A stretch of DNA of 64,000 bases from Rhodobacterales bacterium HKCCE4037 (GCA_015689645.1 WVSM01000004.1:124001-188000), one strand, 5' to 3'; counted from the stretch's first letter, positions 16,708-26,075 are shown. The notes: generated from the letters alone by a model not told the origin. Numbers and translations are program-made.

Positions 16708-17361
16708 ATGCTGATGAACCCCCGCCCGACCGAAACCGGCGCCGCCGTCGCCCACGACCGCGTCTACCGGGCGCTGCGCTCGCGCATCATGCATGGCGAG
16801 GTCGGCCCCGGAGAGGCCATGACCCTGCGCGGGCTGGGGCGCGAATTCGGCGTCTCGATGACCCCTGCGCGCGAAGCGGTGCGGCGGCTTGTCAGTGAAG
16901 GTGCGCTGTTCCTCTCGGCCTCCGGCCGCGTCTCCACCCCGGAACTGTCCAACGAGCGGATCGAGGAGCTGGCCGCCATCCGGGCCTTGCTGGAGCCGGA
17001 ACTGGCGTCCCGCGCGCTGCCCCGCGCCCACCCCGCCCTGATCGAGCGGATGGAGGCGATCAACGCGCAGGTCGCGCGCGTCATCGCCGGACGCGATGCC
17101 GTGGGCTATATCCGCGCCAACCTCGAATTCCACCGAACGCTCTACTTGCGCGCACAGGCCCCGGCGATGCTGGCGCTGGCCGAGACAGTCTGGCTGCAGA
17201 TGGGCCCGACGATGCGGGCGCTCTATGGCCGCTTGGGGCGGACCGAGGCCCCGCCGCACCACAAGCTGATTATCGCCGCATTGCAGGCCGGCGACGAACC
17301 GGGTCTGCGGCTCGCGCTCCGTGCCGACGTCACCAACGGGCTGAGACTGCTGGCCGGATAA
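16708..17361 (+). CDS. GntR-family regulator, FadR/FCD subfamily
   Basis: 217 residues: an N-terminal winged helix (V-Y-R-A-L-R-S-R-I-M-H-G-E-V-G-P-G, then E-F-G-V-S-M-T-P-A-R-E-A-V-R-R-L) and an all-helical C-terminal FCD ligand domain (R-A-L-L-E-P-E-L-A, F-H-R-T-L-Y-L). FCD regulators usually sense small carboxylates. It starts just after the YgjP-like gene (GGAG upstream) and may be co-transcribed. It is the only FCD regulator in the window, so it is a candidate reader of the TGTGATCACA operators near sucC and sdhC, but nothing here proves that. Confidence 0.88.
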   Translation: MLMNPRPTETGAAVAHDRVYRALRSRIMHGEVGPGEAMTLRGLGREFGVSMTPAREAVRRLVSEGALFLSASGRVSTPELSNERIEELAAIRALLEPELASRALPRAHPALIERMEAINAQVARVIAGRDAVGYIRANLEFHRTLYLRAQAPAMLALAETVWLQMGPTMRALYGRLGRTEAPPHHKLIIAALQAGDEPGLRLALRADVTNGLRLLAG

Positions 17362-17377
17362 TCCTCGCCAGCCCCCA

Positions 17378-17438
17378 TTTCATCTTGCCGGAAAAACTCC
17401 GGGGGAGTCGCCCAAGGGGCGGCGGGGGCAGAGCCCCC
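17378..17438 (+). repeat. Dispersed double-hairpin repeat, copy 3
   Basis: TTTCATCTTGCCGGAAAAAC followed by a GTCGCCC...GGGGCGGC-type stem with one mismatch and GGGGGC-AGA-GCCCCC. Same orientation as the other copies. It lies between the convergent GntR and lpd genes. Confidence 0.85.
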
Positions 17439-17446
17439 TCACCTGA

Positions 17447-17476
17447 GGACCGCCCCGCATATGGACGGGGCGGTCC
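17447..17476. terminator. GC-rich hairpin between convergent gntR and lpd
   Basis: GGACCGCCCCG (17447-17457) pairs perfectly with CGGGGCGGTCC (17466-17476). There is no T-tract on either side, so it is a probable but atypical terminator for one or both flanking genes. Confidence 0.5.
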
Positions 17477-17519
17477 GAGGCAAGAAAAACGCGAGCCCCG
17501 CAGGGACTGCAAAACCAGG

Positions 17520-18908
17520 TCAGGAATGGATCGGGCCATCCCCGCAGGCCAGGGCCGCCTCGCGCACGGCTTCCGAATAGGTCGGGTGGGCGTGGCAGGT
17601 CAGCGCGAGATCTTCGGCTGACGCGCCGAATTCCATCGCAACGCAGACCTCGTGGATCAGGTCGCCTGCCATGGGTCCGATGATATGCGCGCCGAGGATG
17701 CGGTCGGTTTCCTTGTCGGCGAGGATCTTCACGAAACCGTCGCCCGCGAAGTTGGCCTTGGCGCGGCCGTTGCCCATGAAGCTGAACTTGCCGACCTTGT
17801 AGGCGCGGCCCGCGTCCTTCAGCGTCTCCTCCGTCTCGCCGACGGTGGAGACTTCCGGATGCGTGTAGATCACGCCCGGAATGACGCCGTAATTCACGTG
17901 GCCGTGCTTGCCCGCCACGACCTCGGCGGCGGCCATGCCCTCGTCCTCGGCCTTGTGGGCCAGCATCGGCCCCTTGATCGCGTCACCGATCGCGAGGATG
18001 CCGTCGACGGAGGTGCGGTATTGCCCGTCCACCTCGATCTGGCCACGGTCCGACATCTTCACGCCGAGCGCGTCGAGACCCAGACCATCGGTGTAGGGTT
18101 TGCGGCCCGTCGCCACCAGAACGACGTCGGCATCCACCGTCGCTTCGCTGTCGTCCTTGCGCAGCTTGTAGGTAACCTTGGCCTTCGTCTTGGTCGCTTC
18201 GACCTTCTGCACAGCCGCGCCCAAGGTGAATCCAAGCCCTTGTTTCGTCAGCAGTCTCTGGAACTGGCGCGAGACCTCGGCATCCATGCCGGGGGTGATA
18301 TGGTCGAGGAATTCGATCACCTGCACCTCGGACCCCAACCGCGAATAGACCGAGCCGAGCTCCAGCCCGATCACGCCCGCGCCGATTACCACCATCTTCT
18401 TCGGCACCTTCGGCAGGCTCAGCGCGCCTTCGCTGTCGACGACGACCTTCTGGTCGATCTCGATGCCCGGAAGGCTCGACGGCTCGGACCCGGAGGCGAT
18501 GATGATATGCTTGGCCTCGTGGACCTCGTCACCGACCTTCACCTTGCCCTTCTCGGGGATCGAGCCCCAGCCTTTCAGCCAGTCTATCTTGTTCTTCTTG
18601 AACAGGAATTCGATGCCCTTGGTGTTCTGGCCGATCACGTCGTCCTTGTAGGCCAGCATCTGTTTCCAGTCGACCGACGGCGACTTCCCCTTCAGGCCCA
18701 TCTTGGCGAAGTTGTGCTCGGCCTCGTGCAACTGGTGCGAGGCATGCAGCAGCGCCTTGGAGGGGATGCAGCCGATGTTCAGGCAGGTTCCACCGAGCGT
18801 TTCGCGCCCCTCCACGCAGGCGGTTTTCAGGCCGAGTTGCGCGCAGCGGATGGCGCAGACATAGCCGCCGGGGCCGGAGCCGATTACGATGACATCATAG
18901 CTGGACAT
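17520..18908 (-). CDS. lpd: Dihydrolipoyl dehydrogenase (E3)
   Basis: 462-residue flavoprotein that reoxidises dihydrolipoamide of 2-oxoacid dehydrogenase complexes. The FAD motif is G-S-G-P-G-G-Y-V, the redox disulfide is [14 protein letters not shown], the NAD motif is [10 protein letters not shown] and the C-terminal active-site base is in H-A-H-P-T-Y-S-E-A. It lies downstream of odhA-odhB on the same strand, so it most likely serves 2-oxoglutarate dehydrogenase. AGGAGACT precedes the ATG. An iteron array at 18941-18973 suggests its own promoter or control point inside the operon. Confidence 0.96.
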   Translation of the reverse strand: MSSYDVIVIGSGPGGYVCAIRCAQLGLKTACVEGRETLGGTCLNIGCIPSKALLHASHQLHEAEHNFAKMGLKGKSPSVDWKQMLAYKDDVIGQNTKGIEFLFKKNKIDWLKGWGSIPEKGKVKVGDEVHEAKHIIIASGSEPSSLPGIEIDQKVVVDSEGALSLPKVPKKMVVIGAGVIGLELGSVYSRLGSEVQVIEFLDHITPGMDAEVSRQFQRLLTKQGLGFTLGAAVQKVEATKTKAKVTYKLRKDDSEATVDADVVLVATGRKPYTDGLGLDALGVKMSDRGQIEVDGQYRTSVDGILAIGDAIKGPMLAHKAEDEGMAAAEVVAGKHGHVNYGVIPGVIYTHPEVSTVGETEETLKDAGRAYKVGKFSFMGNGRAKANFAGDGFVKILADKETDRILGAHIIGPMAGDLIHEVCVAMEFGASAEDLALTCHAHPTYSEAVREAALACGDGPIHS

Positions 18909-18940
18909 GGAAGTCTCCTGGTCGGTTTTGCACGGTCCTG

Positions 18941-18973
18941 AAGGTGTAGTGAACCCGTAGTGAACCTGTAGTT
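18941..18973 (-). promoter_or_regulatory. Three tandem 11-bp iterons upstream of lpd
   Basis: Read on the minus strand the units are AACTACAGGTT, CACTACGGGTT and CACTACACCTT, without spacers, ending 32 bases before the lpd ATG. Two units closely match those before the SDR gene at 8595-8627. The array lies in the short gap after the MAPEG gene, so it could drive or modulate lpd separately from odhAB. Confidence 0.6.
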
Positions 18974-18995
18974 ACAACACAATGTCGGCGGCGCG

Positions 18996-19403
18996 TCACG
19001 CCGCCCCACTGAAAAGCACGGCGACCACCATCGCGATGGTCGCAAGAAAGCCCGTGAACCAGACCAGCGACCGCCAGGGTCGCAGGCCGAGCGCATAGGC
19101 CGGAACGTAAAGCACCCGCGCGCCGAGGTAGACCCAGGCGCAGGCGGCGGTGAAGCCGCTGCCCCGGCCGGAGAGGCTCACGAGCACGACGGCGGCGGTG
19201 AAGAGGATCAGACCCTCGAAATGGTTGTTCAGCGCCCGTTGCAGCCGCCCGCCGAGGTCCGACAGGGGCCGCGACGGCTCTCGGTCGCGGGCCGACATCG
19301 CGTAGCCCGGCCCGACGTCGAGATTGGCGCGGACCGAGTAGGCCGCGAATTGCAGCGCCTGCAGCAGGATCGCGAGGGCGAGGGCTGTGAGTTCGGGGGT
19401 CAT
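18996..19403 (-). CDS. MAPEG family membrane protein 1
   Basis: 135 residues with four predicted membrane helices and the MAPEG pattern: N-terminal M-T-P-E-L, the R-x-x-R-A-x-x-N-H-F-E cytoplasmic loop and A-R-V-L-Y-V-P-A-Y-A-L-G. Characterised members of this superfamily handle glutathione or eicosanoids; bacterial relatives are mostly uncharacterised. It is paralogous to the next gene (both start M-T-P-E-L and share R-x-x-Y-[VI]-P-A-Y-A), 19 bp apart, inside the odhAB-lpd operon. Confidence 0.85.
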   Translation of the reverse strand: MTPELTALALAILLQALQFAAYSVRANLDVGPGYAMSARDREPSRPLSDLGGRLQRALNNHFEGLILFTAAVVLVSLSGRGSGFTAACAWVYLGARVLYVPAYALGLRPWRSLVWFTGFLATIAMVVAVLFSGAA

Positions 19404-19422
19404 GGTCTGGATGTCTGCCGTG

Positions 19423-19827
19423 TCACACCGCCGCCCCGCCCGTCAGCGCAACCCATGCCATCATCGCCAGACCGGCCAGCGACACGAAAAAGGCCAGCGA
19501 CCGCACCAGAGGGATGCCCGATGCGTAAGCAGGGATGTAGGCGACACGCGCCCAGAACCAGATCGCAGCCCCCAGAGCCGAGGTCTCGGTCGCGCGGTCT
19601 CCGACCGCCAGAACCACCGCCAGGGCGATGAAGGCCGGCAGCGTTTCGAGATAGTTTCGCAGCGACCGTTGGATCCGCCCGGCGAAGACGTTCTGGTCGC
19701 GTTGCTCGTCCTGCGGGCCGAGCGCCCAACCGAGGCCTTTCGACAGGTCGCTGAACGTCGCCTGCACGAGGACATGCACGACCAACAGGATCGCAGCATA
19801 GGTCAGGTAGATCAGTTCGGGAGTCAT
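19423..19827 (-). CDS. MAPEG family membrane protein 2
   Basis: 134 residues from ATG 19827 (AGGAACG upstream). It has four hydrophobic segments, the loop motif R-I-Q-R-S-L-R-N-Y-L-E-T-L and A-R-V-A-Y-I-P-A-Y-A-S-G. A tandem duplicate of the following MAPEG gene, it sits directly after odhB. Its presence inside an oxoglutarate dehydrogenase operon has no obvious enzymatic explanation. Confidence 0.85.
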   Translation of the reverse strand: MTPELIYLTYAAILLVVHVLVQATFSDLSKGLGWALGPQDEQRDQNVFAGRIQRSLRNYLETLPAFIALAVVLAVGDRATETSALGAAIWFWARVAYIPAYASGIPLVRSLAFFVSLAGLAMMAWVALTGGAAV

Positions 19828-19911
19828 GGGCTCGTTCCTTTCCTGACAGGACACTTGGCGAGTCGTGCCGGTCCGACAAACGCCGGGGTGAAAAACACCC
19901 CGGCGCTGAAA

Positions 19912-21435
19912 TCACAAATCCATCAGCAACCGGCGCGGGTCTTCCAGCGCCTCTTTCACGCGGACAAGGAACGTCACCGCCCCTTTGCCGTCCACGATCC
20001 GGTGGTCGTAGCTGAGTGCCAGGTACATCATCGGGCGGATCACCATCTCGCCGTTGTAGACCATCACGCGGTCCTGGATCTTGTGCATGCCGAGGATGCC
20101 CGACTGCGGCGGGTTCAGGATCGGGGAGGACATCAGCGAGCCGTAGACGCCTCCGTTGGACAGGGTGAACGTGCCGCCCTGCATCTCGGCCATCGAGAGC
20201 TTGCCGTCCCGTGCGCGGCGGCCCTTTTCACCGATTTCCTTCTCGATCTCTGCGAAGCTTTTCTCGTGCACGTCGCGGATCACCGGCACGACGAGGCCCT
20301 GCGGGGTGCCTGCGGCCACGCCCATGTGGACGTAGTTCTTGTAGACAATGTCGGTTCCGTCGATCTCGGCGTTGACCTCCGGCACTTCCTGAAGCGCGTG
20401 CACGCAGGCCTTGGTGAAGAAGGACATGAAACCGAGGCGCACGCCGTGCTTCTTCTCGAAGGCGTCCTTGTACTCGTTGCGGATGTCCATGACCGCGCCC
20501 ATGTCGACCTCGTTGTAGGTCGTCAGGATCGCGGCGGTGTTCTGGGCTTCCTTCAGGCGGCGGGCGATGGTCTGGCGCAGGCGGGTCATCTTGACCCGCT
20601 CCTCGCGGTCGGCATCTTCCGCCGGTGACGGGGCGCGCGGGGCCTGGGCAGGCTGGGCGGGCGCGGAAGCCGAAGGCGACGGGGCCGAGACAGCCTTCAT
20701 CACATCTTCCTTCATGATCCGGCCATCGCGGCCGGTGCCGGTCACGTCTTTGGGGTCGATGCCCTTCTCGGCCATCATCTTCTCGGCCGACGGGGCATTT
20801 TCCACGTCACCGCCGCCCGATTTCGGGGTCGCGGTTTCGGCGGGCGCCTCGGAGGCCGGGGCGGAGGCCGCGACCGCGCCACCGATCACCGCCAGCTTGG
20901 CGGAAGCTTCGACGGTGGTGCCTTCCTCGGCCAGGATTTCCGACAGCACGCCGGCGGCGGGCGCCGGCACCTCCACGGAGACCTTGTCGGTTTCCAGCTC
21001 GCACAACATCTCGTCCTGCGCGACGGTGTCGCCGACCTTCTTGAACCACGACGACACCGTCGCCTCGGTCACGCTTTCGCCAAGGGTCGGGACCATCACG
21101 TCGACCGCTTCGCCTTTCGCCTCTTCGCGGGGCGCGGCGGTTTCGTCATCGGACTTGGCCGATTCCTTGGCCTTGGGCGCCGCGTCGGAGCCTGAGTCGC
21201 CTTCGCTGAGTGTCGCCAGAAGGGCATCGACACCGACGGTCTCGCCTTCGGCGGCGACGATCTCTCCCAGCGTTCCGGCGGCGGGTGACGGCACTTCGAC
21301 CGTCACCTTGTCGGTTTCCAGTTCACACAGCATCTCGTCGACGGCGACGGTTTCGCCCGGCTTCTTGAACCAGGTCGCAACGGTCGCCTCGGTCACGCTT
21401 TCCCCAAGCGTCGGCACACGGATTTCTACGGACAT
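19912..21435 (-). CDS. odhB: 2-oxoglutarate dehydrogenase E2 (dihydrolipoyl succinyltransferase) with two lipoyl domains
   Basis: 507 residues. Two lipoyl domains in tandem carry lipoylation lysines in E-T-D-K-V-T-V and E-T-D-K-V-S-V (residues about 40-46 and 150-156). They are joined by acidic Ala/Lys linkers to a peripheral-subunit-binding domain ([12 protein letters not shown]) and the catalytic domain with the H-R-I-V-D-G active-site motif near the C-terminus. Two lipoyl domains instead of the single one of E. coli SucB explain the extra length. It follows odhA by 6 bp and is followed by the MAPEG genes. Confidence 0.96.
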   Translation of the reverse strand: MSVEIRVPTLGESVTEATVATWFKKPGETVAVDEMLCELETDKVTVEVPSPAAGTLGEIVAAEGETVGVDALLATLSEGDSGSDAAPKAKESAKSDDETAAPREEAKGEAVDVMVPTLGESVTEATVSSWFKKVGDTVAQDEMLCELETDKVSVEVPAPAAGVLSEILAEEGTTVEASAKLAVIGGAVAASAPASEAPAETATPKSGGGDVENAPSAEKMMAEKGIDPKDVTGTGRDGRIMKEDVMKAVSAPSPSASAPAQPAQAPRAPSPAEDADREERVKMTRLRQTIARRLKEAQNTAAILTTYNEVDMGAVMDIRNEYKDAFEKKHGVRLGFMSFFTKACVHALQEVPEVNAEIDGTDIVYKNYVHMGVAAGTPQGLVVPVIRDVHEKSFAEIEKEIGEKGRRARDGKLSMAEMQGGTFTLSNGGVYGSLMSSPILNPPQSGILGMHKIQDRVMVYNGEMVIRPMMYLALSYDHRIVDGKGAVTFLVRVKEALEDPRRLLMDL

Positions 21436-21441
21436 GACTGA

Positions 21442-24393
21442 TTATCCTTCGATGGTCAGAGCGCTGTCGATCAGCGCCGCTTGTTGGGATTTGTGGGCGG
21501 AGGCCAGGCCCGTCGCGGGCGAGGCCGAGGCCGAGCGGCCCGCGTAACGGGGCCGGGTGTGCTTGGCACTGATGCGGGTCAGGACCCATTCGAGGTTCGG
21601 TTCCACGAAGGACCACGCACCCTGGTTCTTGGGTTCTTCCTGGCACCAGACCATTTTCGCGCCCTTGAAGCGCTCAAGCTCCTTGGTGAGCGCCAGCGCG
21701 GGGAACGGGTAGAATTGCTCCAGCCGCAGCAGGTAGATGTCGTCGATGCCACGTGCGTCGCGTTCCTCCAGCAGGTCGTAGTAGACCTTGCCCGAGCAGA
21801 TCACGACCTGCTTGATCTTGTCGTCGGCCACCAGTTCGGTGTCCGAATTGCCCTTCTGGGCGTCGTCCCAGAGCACGCGGTGGAAGCTCGACCCGGTGGT
21901 GAAATCCTCGGCCTCGCTGATCGCCAGCTTGTGGCGCAGCAGGGATTTCGGCGTCATCAGCACAAGCGGCTTACGGAAGTCACGGTGGATCTGGCGGCGC
22001 AGGATGTGGAAGTAGTTCGCGGGCGTCGTGCAATTCGCGACGATCCAGTTGTCCTCGGCGCTCATCTGCAGGAAGCGTTCGAGGCGCGCGGAGGAGTGTT
22101 CCGGCCCCTGCCCCTCGTAGCCATGCGGCAGCAGCATCACGAGGCCGGACATGCGCAGCCACTTGCGTTCGCCCGAGGAGATGAACTGGTCGAACATGAT
22201 CTGCGCGCCGTTGGCGAAGTCGCCGAACTGCGCCTCCCACGCGACGAGCGCGTTGGGTTCGGCCAGCGAATAGCCGTATTCGAACCCGAGCACGGCATAT
22301 TCCGAGAGCATCGAGTCGATGACCTCGTAATGGGCCTGTCCGTCCCGCACGTGGTTGAGCGGGTAGTAGCGTTCTTCCGTTTCCTGGTCGATCAGGCCGG
22401 AATGGCGCTGCGAGAAGGTGCCGCGCGTGGAATCCTGGCCGGACAGGCGGACCGGGTAGCCTTCGGTCATCAGCGATCCGAAGGCCAGCGCCTCGCCGGT
22501 GGCCCAGTCGAAGCCCTTGCCGGTCTCGAACATCTGCGCCTTCGCCTCGAGCAGGCGACCCACCGTCTTGTGGAGGTTGAACCCCTCCGGCGCGGTGGTG
22601 AGGGCCTTGCCGATCTCGGCCATGGTCTCGGGCTTGATCGAGGTGGTGCCGCGGTCGTATTCGGCGGTCTCGCGGTCGAGGTGGCTCCACCGTCCGTCCA
22701 GCCAGTCGGCCTTGTTGGGCTTGTAATCCTTGCCGGCCTCGAACTCGTCGTTGAGGTGGCTCTGGAACGCGGCCTTCATGTCCTCGATCTCGCCCTCGGG
22801 GATCAGGCCGTCCTTCACCAGTCGTTCCGTATAGAGGGCAAGGGTCGTCTTATGGCCCTTGATCTTCTTGTACATGATCGGGTTGGTGAACATCGGTTCG
22901 TCACCCTCGTTATGGCCGAAGCGGCGATAACAGATGATGTCGAGAACCACGTCCTTGTGGAACATCTGGCGGTATTCGGTCGCCACGCGGGCGGCGTGAA
23001 CCACGGCCTCGGGGTCGTCGCCGTTCACGTGGAAGATCGGCGCCTCCACCATCAGCGCGATATCCGTGGGATAGGGGCTGGAGCGCGAGAAATGCGGCGC
23101 GGTTGTGAAGCCGATCTGGTTGTTGACGACGATATGGATCGTGCCCCCGGTCTTGTGGCCGCGCAGGCCCGAGAGGCCGAAGCCCTCGGCCACGACGCCC
23201 TGCCCGGCAAAGGCCGCGTCGCCGTGCAGCAGGATGCCCATGACCTTGGTGCGTTCGGTGTCGCCCTTCTGGTCCTGCTTGGCGCGGACCTTGCCGAGAA
23301 CCACCGGGTTCACGGCTTCGAGGTGCGAGGGGTTGGCGGTCAGCGACAGGTGCACGTTGTTGCCGTCGAATTCACGGTCGGACGAGGCGCCGAGGTGGTA
23401 TTTGACGTCCCCCGACCCGTCCACGTCCTCGGGCTTGAACGAGCCGCCCTGGAATTCGTTGAAGATCGCGCGGTAGGGTTTGCCCATCACGTTGGCCAGA
23501 ACGCTCAGGCGGCCCCGGTGGGGCATGCCGATGACGATCTCTTCCAGCCCGAGCTGGCCGCCGCGCTTGATGATCTGCTCCATCGCGGGGATCAGGCTTT
23601 CGCCGCCGTCGAGACCGAACCGCTTGGTGCCCATGTACTTGACGTGCAGGAACTTCTCGAAGCCCTCGGCCTCGACCATCTTGTTGAGGATCGCCTTGCG
23701 CCCATTCTTGGTGAACTGGATTTCCTTGCCCAAGCCTTCGATCCGCTCTTTCAGCCACGAGGCCTGAACCGGGTCGGAGATGTGCATGTATTGCAGGGCG
23801 AAGGTGCCGCAATAGGTGCGCTTCACGATCTCGAGGATCTGGCGCATGGTGGCGGTCTGAAGGCCCAGAACGTTGTCGATGAAGATCGGCCGATCCATGT
23901 CGGCTTCCTTGAAGCCGTAGGACTTCGGATCGAGCTCGGGATGCGGGGTCTGGTCGCGCATGCCGAGCGGGTCGAGATCGGCGACGAGGTGGCCCCGGAT
24001 GCGGTAGGCGCGGATGATCATCAGCGCCCGGATCGAATCCAGCACCGCGCGCTGGATCTGGTCGTCGGTCAGCTCGACCTTGGCCTCGGCGGCCTTTTTC
24101 TTGATCTTCCTGCCCGCTTCCTTCGCCTCTTCCACCGGCCATTCACCGGTCAGCGCGGCGGTCAGGTCATCGCCCGGCATCGGCGGCCAGTCGCGGCGCG
24201 CCCAGGATGGCCCCTCGGCCTCGGCCGGGGCGGCATCGGCATCGCCAAGCGCCGCGAAGAAATCGGCCCATGCCGCATCCACCGCCGACGGGTCCTTGGC
24301 GTATTGCGCGTAGAGCTGTTCCAGGTATTCCGCGTTATGCCCCTGCATGAAGCTGGAGGCGTGGAACTGGTCGTTGGGGGATTGGTCCGTCAT
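21442..24393 (-). CDS. odhA: 2-oxoglutarate dehydrogenase E1
   Basis: 983-residue thiamine-diphosphate enzyme that decarboxylates 2-oxoglutarate in the TCA cycle. The N-terminal segment (S-S-F-M-Q-G-H-N-A-E-Y-L-E-Q-L-Y) is typical. Active-site stretches include G-M-P-H-R-G-R-L, H-G-D-A-A-F-A-G-Q-G, V-N-N-Q-I-G-F-T and, in the transketolase-like domain, S-G-Q-D-S-T-R-G-T-F-S-Q-R-H. ATG 24393 with GAGGA eight bases upstream is preferred over a TTG six bases earlier. It is transcribed in the order odhA-odhB-MAPEG-MAPEG-lpd. Confidence 0.96.
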   Translation of the reverse strand: MTDQSPNDQFHASSFMQGHNAEYLEQLYAQYAKDPSAVDAAWADFFAALGDADAAPAEAEGPSWARRDWPPMPGDDLTAALTGEWPVEEAKEAGRKIKKKAAEAKVELTDDQIQRAVLDSIRALMIIRAYRIRGHLVADLDPLGMRDQTPHPELDPKSYGFKEADMDRPIFIDNVLGLQTATMRQILEIVKRTYCGTFALQYMHISDPVQASWLKERIEGLGKEIQFTKNGRKAILNKMVEAEGFEKFLHVKYMGTKRFGLDGGESLIPAMEQIIKRGGQLGLEEIVIGMPHRGRLSVLANVMGKPYRAIFNEFQGGSFKPEDVDGSGDVKYHLGASSDREFDGNNVHLSLTANPSHLEAVNPVVLGKVRAKQDQKGDTERTKVMGILLHGDAAFAGQGVVAEGFGLSGLRGHKTGGTIHIVVNNQIGFTTAPHFSRSSPYPTDIALMVEAPIFHVNGDDPEAVVHAARVATEYRQMFHKDVVLDIICYRRFGHNEGDEPMFTNPIMYKKIKGHKTTLALYTERLVKDGLIPEGEIEDMKAAFQSHLNDEFEAGKDYKPNKADWLDGRWSHLDRETAEYDRGTTSIKPETMAEIGKALTTAPEGFNLHKTVGRLLEAKAQMFETGKGFDWATGEALAFGSLMTEGYPVRLSGQDSTRGTFSQRHSGLIDQETEERYYPLNHVRDGQAHYEVIDSMLSEYAVLGFEYGYSLAEPNALVAWEAQFGDFANGAQIMFDQFISSGERKWLRMSGLVMLLPHGYEGQGPEHSSARLERFLQMSAEDNWIVANCTTPANYFHILRRQIHRDFRKPLVLMTPKSLLRHKLAISEAEDFTTGSSFHRVLWDDAQKGNSDTELVADDKIKQVVICSGKVYYDLLEERDARGIDDIYLLRLEQFYPFPALALTKELERFKGAKMVWCQEEPKNQGAWSFVEPNLEWVLTRISAKHTRPRYAGRSASASPATGLASAHKSQQAALIDSALTIEG

Positions 24394-24472
24394 GGTCAAA
24401 GTCCTCGGGTTGAGGGGGAACGGGAATGCTTCGGTCGGGACGCAGGCACGCCGGGATTGGTTTTCGTGTCGG

Positions 24473-25081
24473 TCATTGCGCCACCTCTCGGACGAGCGTC
24501 ACGATAACGGCCTCGCGCACCGACAAGGGCGCAAGCACCGCTTCGTCGCCCTCGAAGCGGATCGCAGTTATTTCCAGAGACTGAACGCCGTCCGGACGCG
24601 CCGGATCGGGGATCGACCCGAACGAAATGGCCAGGTCTTCGGACGCCCGGACATCGGAGGCGAAGATCGTCGCGACATCGGCAACCTCCATGCCTGCAAA
24701 GACGCAGCGCACGGTTACTCGGCCGGGCTGGTCCACATCTGCGGAGATCGAGGCTGTCTGCCCGTCCCGCGTGAAAATCTCGTGAATGCCGAGGGTGCTC
24801 AGGTAGGTCGCAAGCGCCTGCCCGGCAAACTCGGTGGCCTCTTCCACGTCGAGGAAGCTGTACGGCAGGCTACGGGCCGCAAGCTCGACCTCGGCTAGGG
24901 GTGGCGCTGCTTGTTCGCGCCGTTGCGCTGCTGTCAGATGCGTCCAACCCGCGGCTTGCACGTCCGAAAAATCCGCGGTCACCCGCGACGCATCCAGGCA
25001 GGGTGCATAGATCGGATCCTCCTGGGCGGAGGCCGGCGCACCAAGCGCGAGGCAAGCTGCGAGCGGAACGAGGTGTTTCAT
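24473..25081 (-). CDS. Secreted two-cysteine protein, AGW subtype (1)
   Basis: 202 residues with a clear signal peptide cut after A-S-A-Q. The mature part has two cysteines, C28 and C126, 98 apart, probably a disulfide. The D-V-Q-A-A-G-W segment after the first Cys and V-x-C-x-F around the second match the protein encoded at 26209-26856. Its ATG overlaps the stop of the upstream DUF805 gene (ATGA), so it is translationally coupled in a suc-operon segment. No known enzymatic motif is visible; function unknown. Confidence 0.8.
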   Translation of the reverse strand: MKHLVPLAACLALGAPASAQEDPIYAPCLDASRVTADFSDVQAAGWTHLTAAQRREQAAPPLAEVELAARSLPYSFLDVEEATEFAGQALATYLSTLGIHEIFTRDGQTASISADVDQPGRVTVRCVFAGMEVADVATIFASDVRASEDLAISFGSIPDPARPDGVQSLEITAIRFEGDEAVLAPLSVREAVIVTLVREVAQ

Positions 25082-25488
25082 GTCACCGGGTCCTCGCCAT
25101 ACTGGTTCGGTCCCACATTGCCCTTGCTGGCCCAGAACACGATGTTGAGGATCGACAGCGCGGCGAAGCCGACGGCCCCGATCCAGAACACCGGGCCGAA
25201 CGGGTTATCCGTCACCATCCCGATGAGCATGATGATCGCCGGGATGAGCGGCACCAACGTCCACAGGCCCGTGCGGTCGATGTCGTGGAGGCGCCGCCAG
25301 GCCACCGCCGCGTAGGGCAGCAGCGTGGCGAGGTTCCACAGGCTCGAAAGCGCGTCGGAAACAAAGGACAGCGCGATGTCGACGACGGCGAGGAATAAAG
25401 CGAACCACCAGAATTCAGAGCGCCGCGCGCGGCCCGAGAAGACCACGAACTTGCTGAAACAGGTGGCGATGCTTTCGGTGAAGGTCAT
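25078..25488 (-). CDS. DUF805 membrane protein 2
   Basis: 136 residues, four hydrophobic segments. DUF805 marks: the N-terminal F-S-G-R-A-R-R-S-E-F-W-W-F, the W-R-R-L-H-D-I-D-R-T-G-L-W loop and the C-terminal G-P-N-Q-Y-G-E-D-P. It overlaps both neighbours by ATGA junctions, so three genes (25485-26075, this and 24473-25081) form one tightly coupled unit. DUF805 proteins are small inner-membrane proteins of unknown function. Confidence 0.88.
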   Translation of the reverse strand: MTFTESIATCFSKFVVFSGRARRSEFWWFALFLAVVDIALSFVSDALSSLWNLATLLPYAAVAWRRLHDIDRTGLWTLVPLIPAIIMLIGMVTDNPFGPVFWIGAVGFAALSILNIVFWASKGNVGPNQYGEDPVT

Positions 25489-26075
25489 TGCACGGGATCC
25501 TCCCCATGCTGGTTCGGCCCGATGGTGCCGCGTGTCGCCATCCAGATGATGATGAGCAGGCTCGGCAGGGTCTGGATGCCCGACAGGATCGTGGAGGTGC
25601 GGTTGAACTCCTCGAAATCCGCAAGCGCGGTTTCGATCTCGAAATACGTCGACGTCGGATCGAAGGCGACGATCATCAGCTCGGCCGATTGCGGGCCGGT
25701 GATGTTGAAGACCACGACGGACATGATCGTCACGAAGACGATGGTCACGATGAACCACCACGCGGGCCTGTCCTGGTCGTTCATCCGCCGCACGCCGCAG
25801 GCGAGGATCGGCAGGTAGTTCAGCAGGTACCAGAACGTCGTGATCGGCATGACGTTGATGTAGAAATCGGTGATCGACTGGAAGTTCACGGCAAGGAATT
25901 CGGCCACCTGACCGCCGCCCGCACTGGGCCAGAAGATCACGAAATCGAGGATGAAGGCGACGATCGCACCGAGCGACACGAAAAGGACGTACCACCAGTA
26001 GGCCGAGCGAGGATCGCGGCCGCTGAAGGTGGTGCAGTAGACGATGTTGTGCCGGATGGCTTCGGAAAAGGTCAT
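25485..26075 (-). CDS. DUF805 membrane protein 1
   Basis: 196 residues. Same family as the next gene: F-S-G-R-D-P-R-S-A-Y-W-W-Y near the start, C-G-V-R-R-M-N-D-Q-D-R-P-A-W-W in the loop, and an almost identical tail G-P-N-Q-H-G-E-D-P-V. It is longer because of an insert of about 50 residues between the third and fourth helices (around F-E-I-E-T-A-L-A-D-F). Tandem duplication with divergence is the simplest origin. It overlaps the next start by ATGA. Confidence 0.86.
   Translation of the reverse strand: MTFSEAIRHNIVYCTTFSGRDPRSAYWWYVLFVSLGAIVAFILDFVIFWPSAGGGQVAEFLAVNFQSITDFYINVMPITTFWYLLNYLPILACGVRRMNDQDRPAWWFIVTIVFVTIMSVVVFNITGPQSAELMIVAFDPTSTYFEIETALADFEEFNRTSTILSGIQTLPSLLIIIWMATRGTIGPNQHGEDPVQ

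Noticed and set aside
21481-24507. Open frame of about 1000 codons on the plus strand, opposite odhA
   Set aside because: It lies wholly antisense to an unmistakable 2-oxoglutarate dehydrogenase E1 gene; long antisense frames are expected in GC-rich DNA. Its translation has no recognisable domain and skewed Arg/His/Val content.
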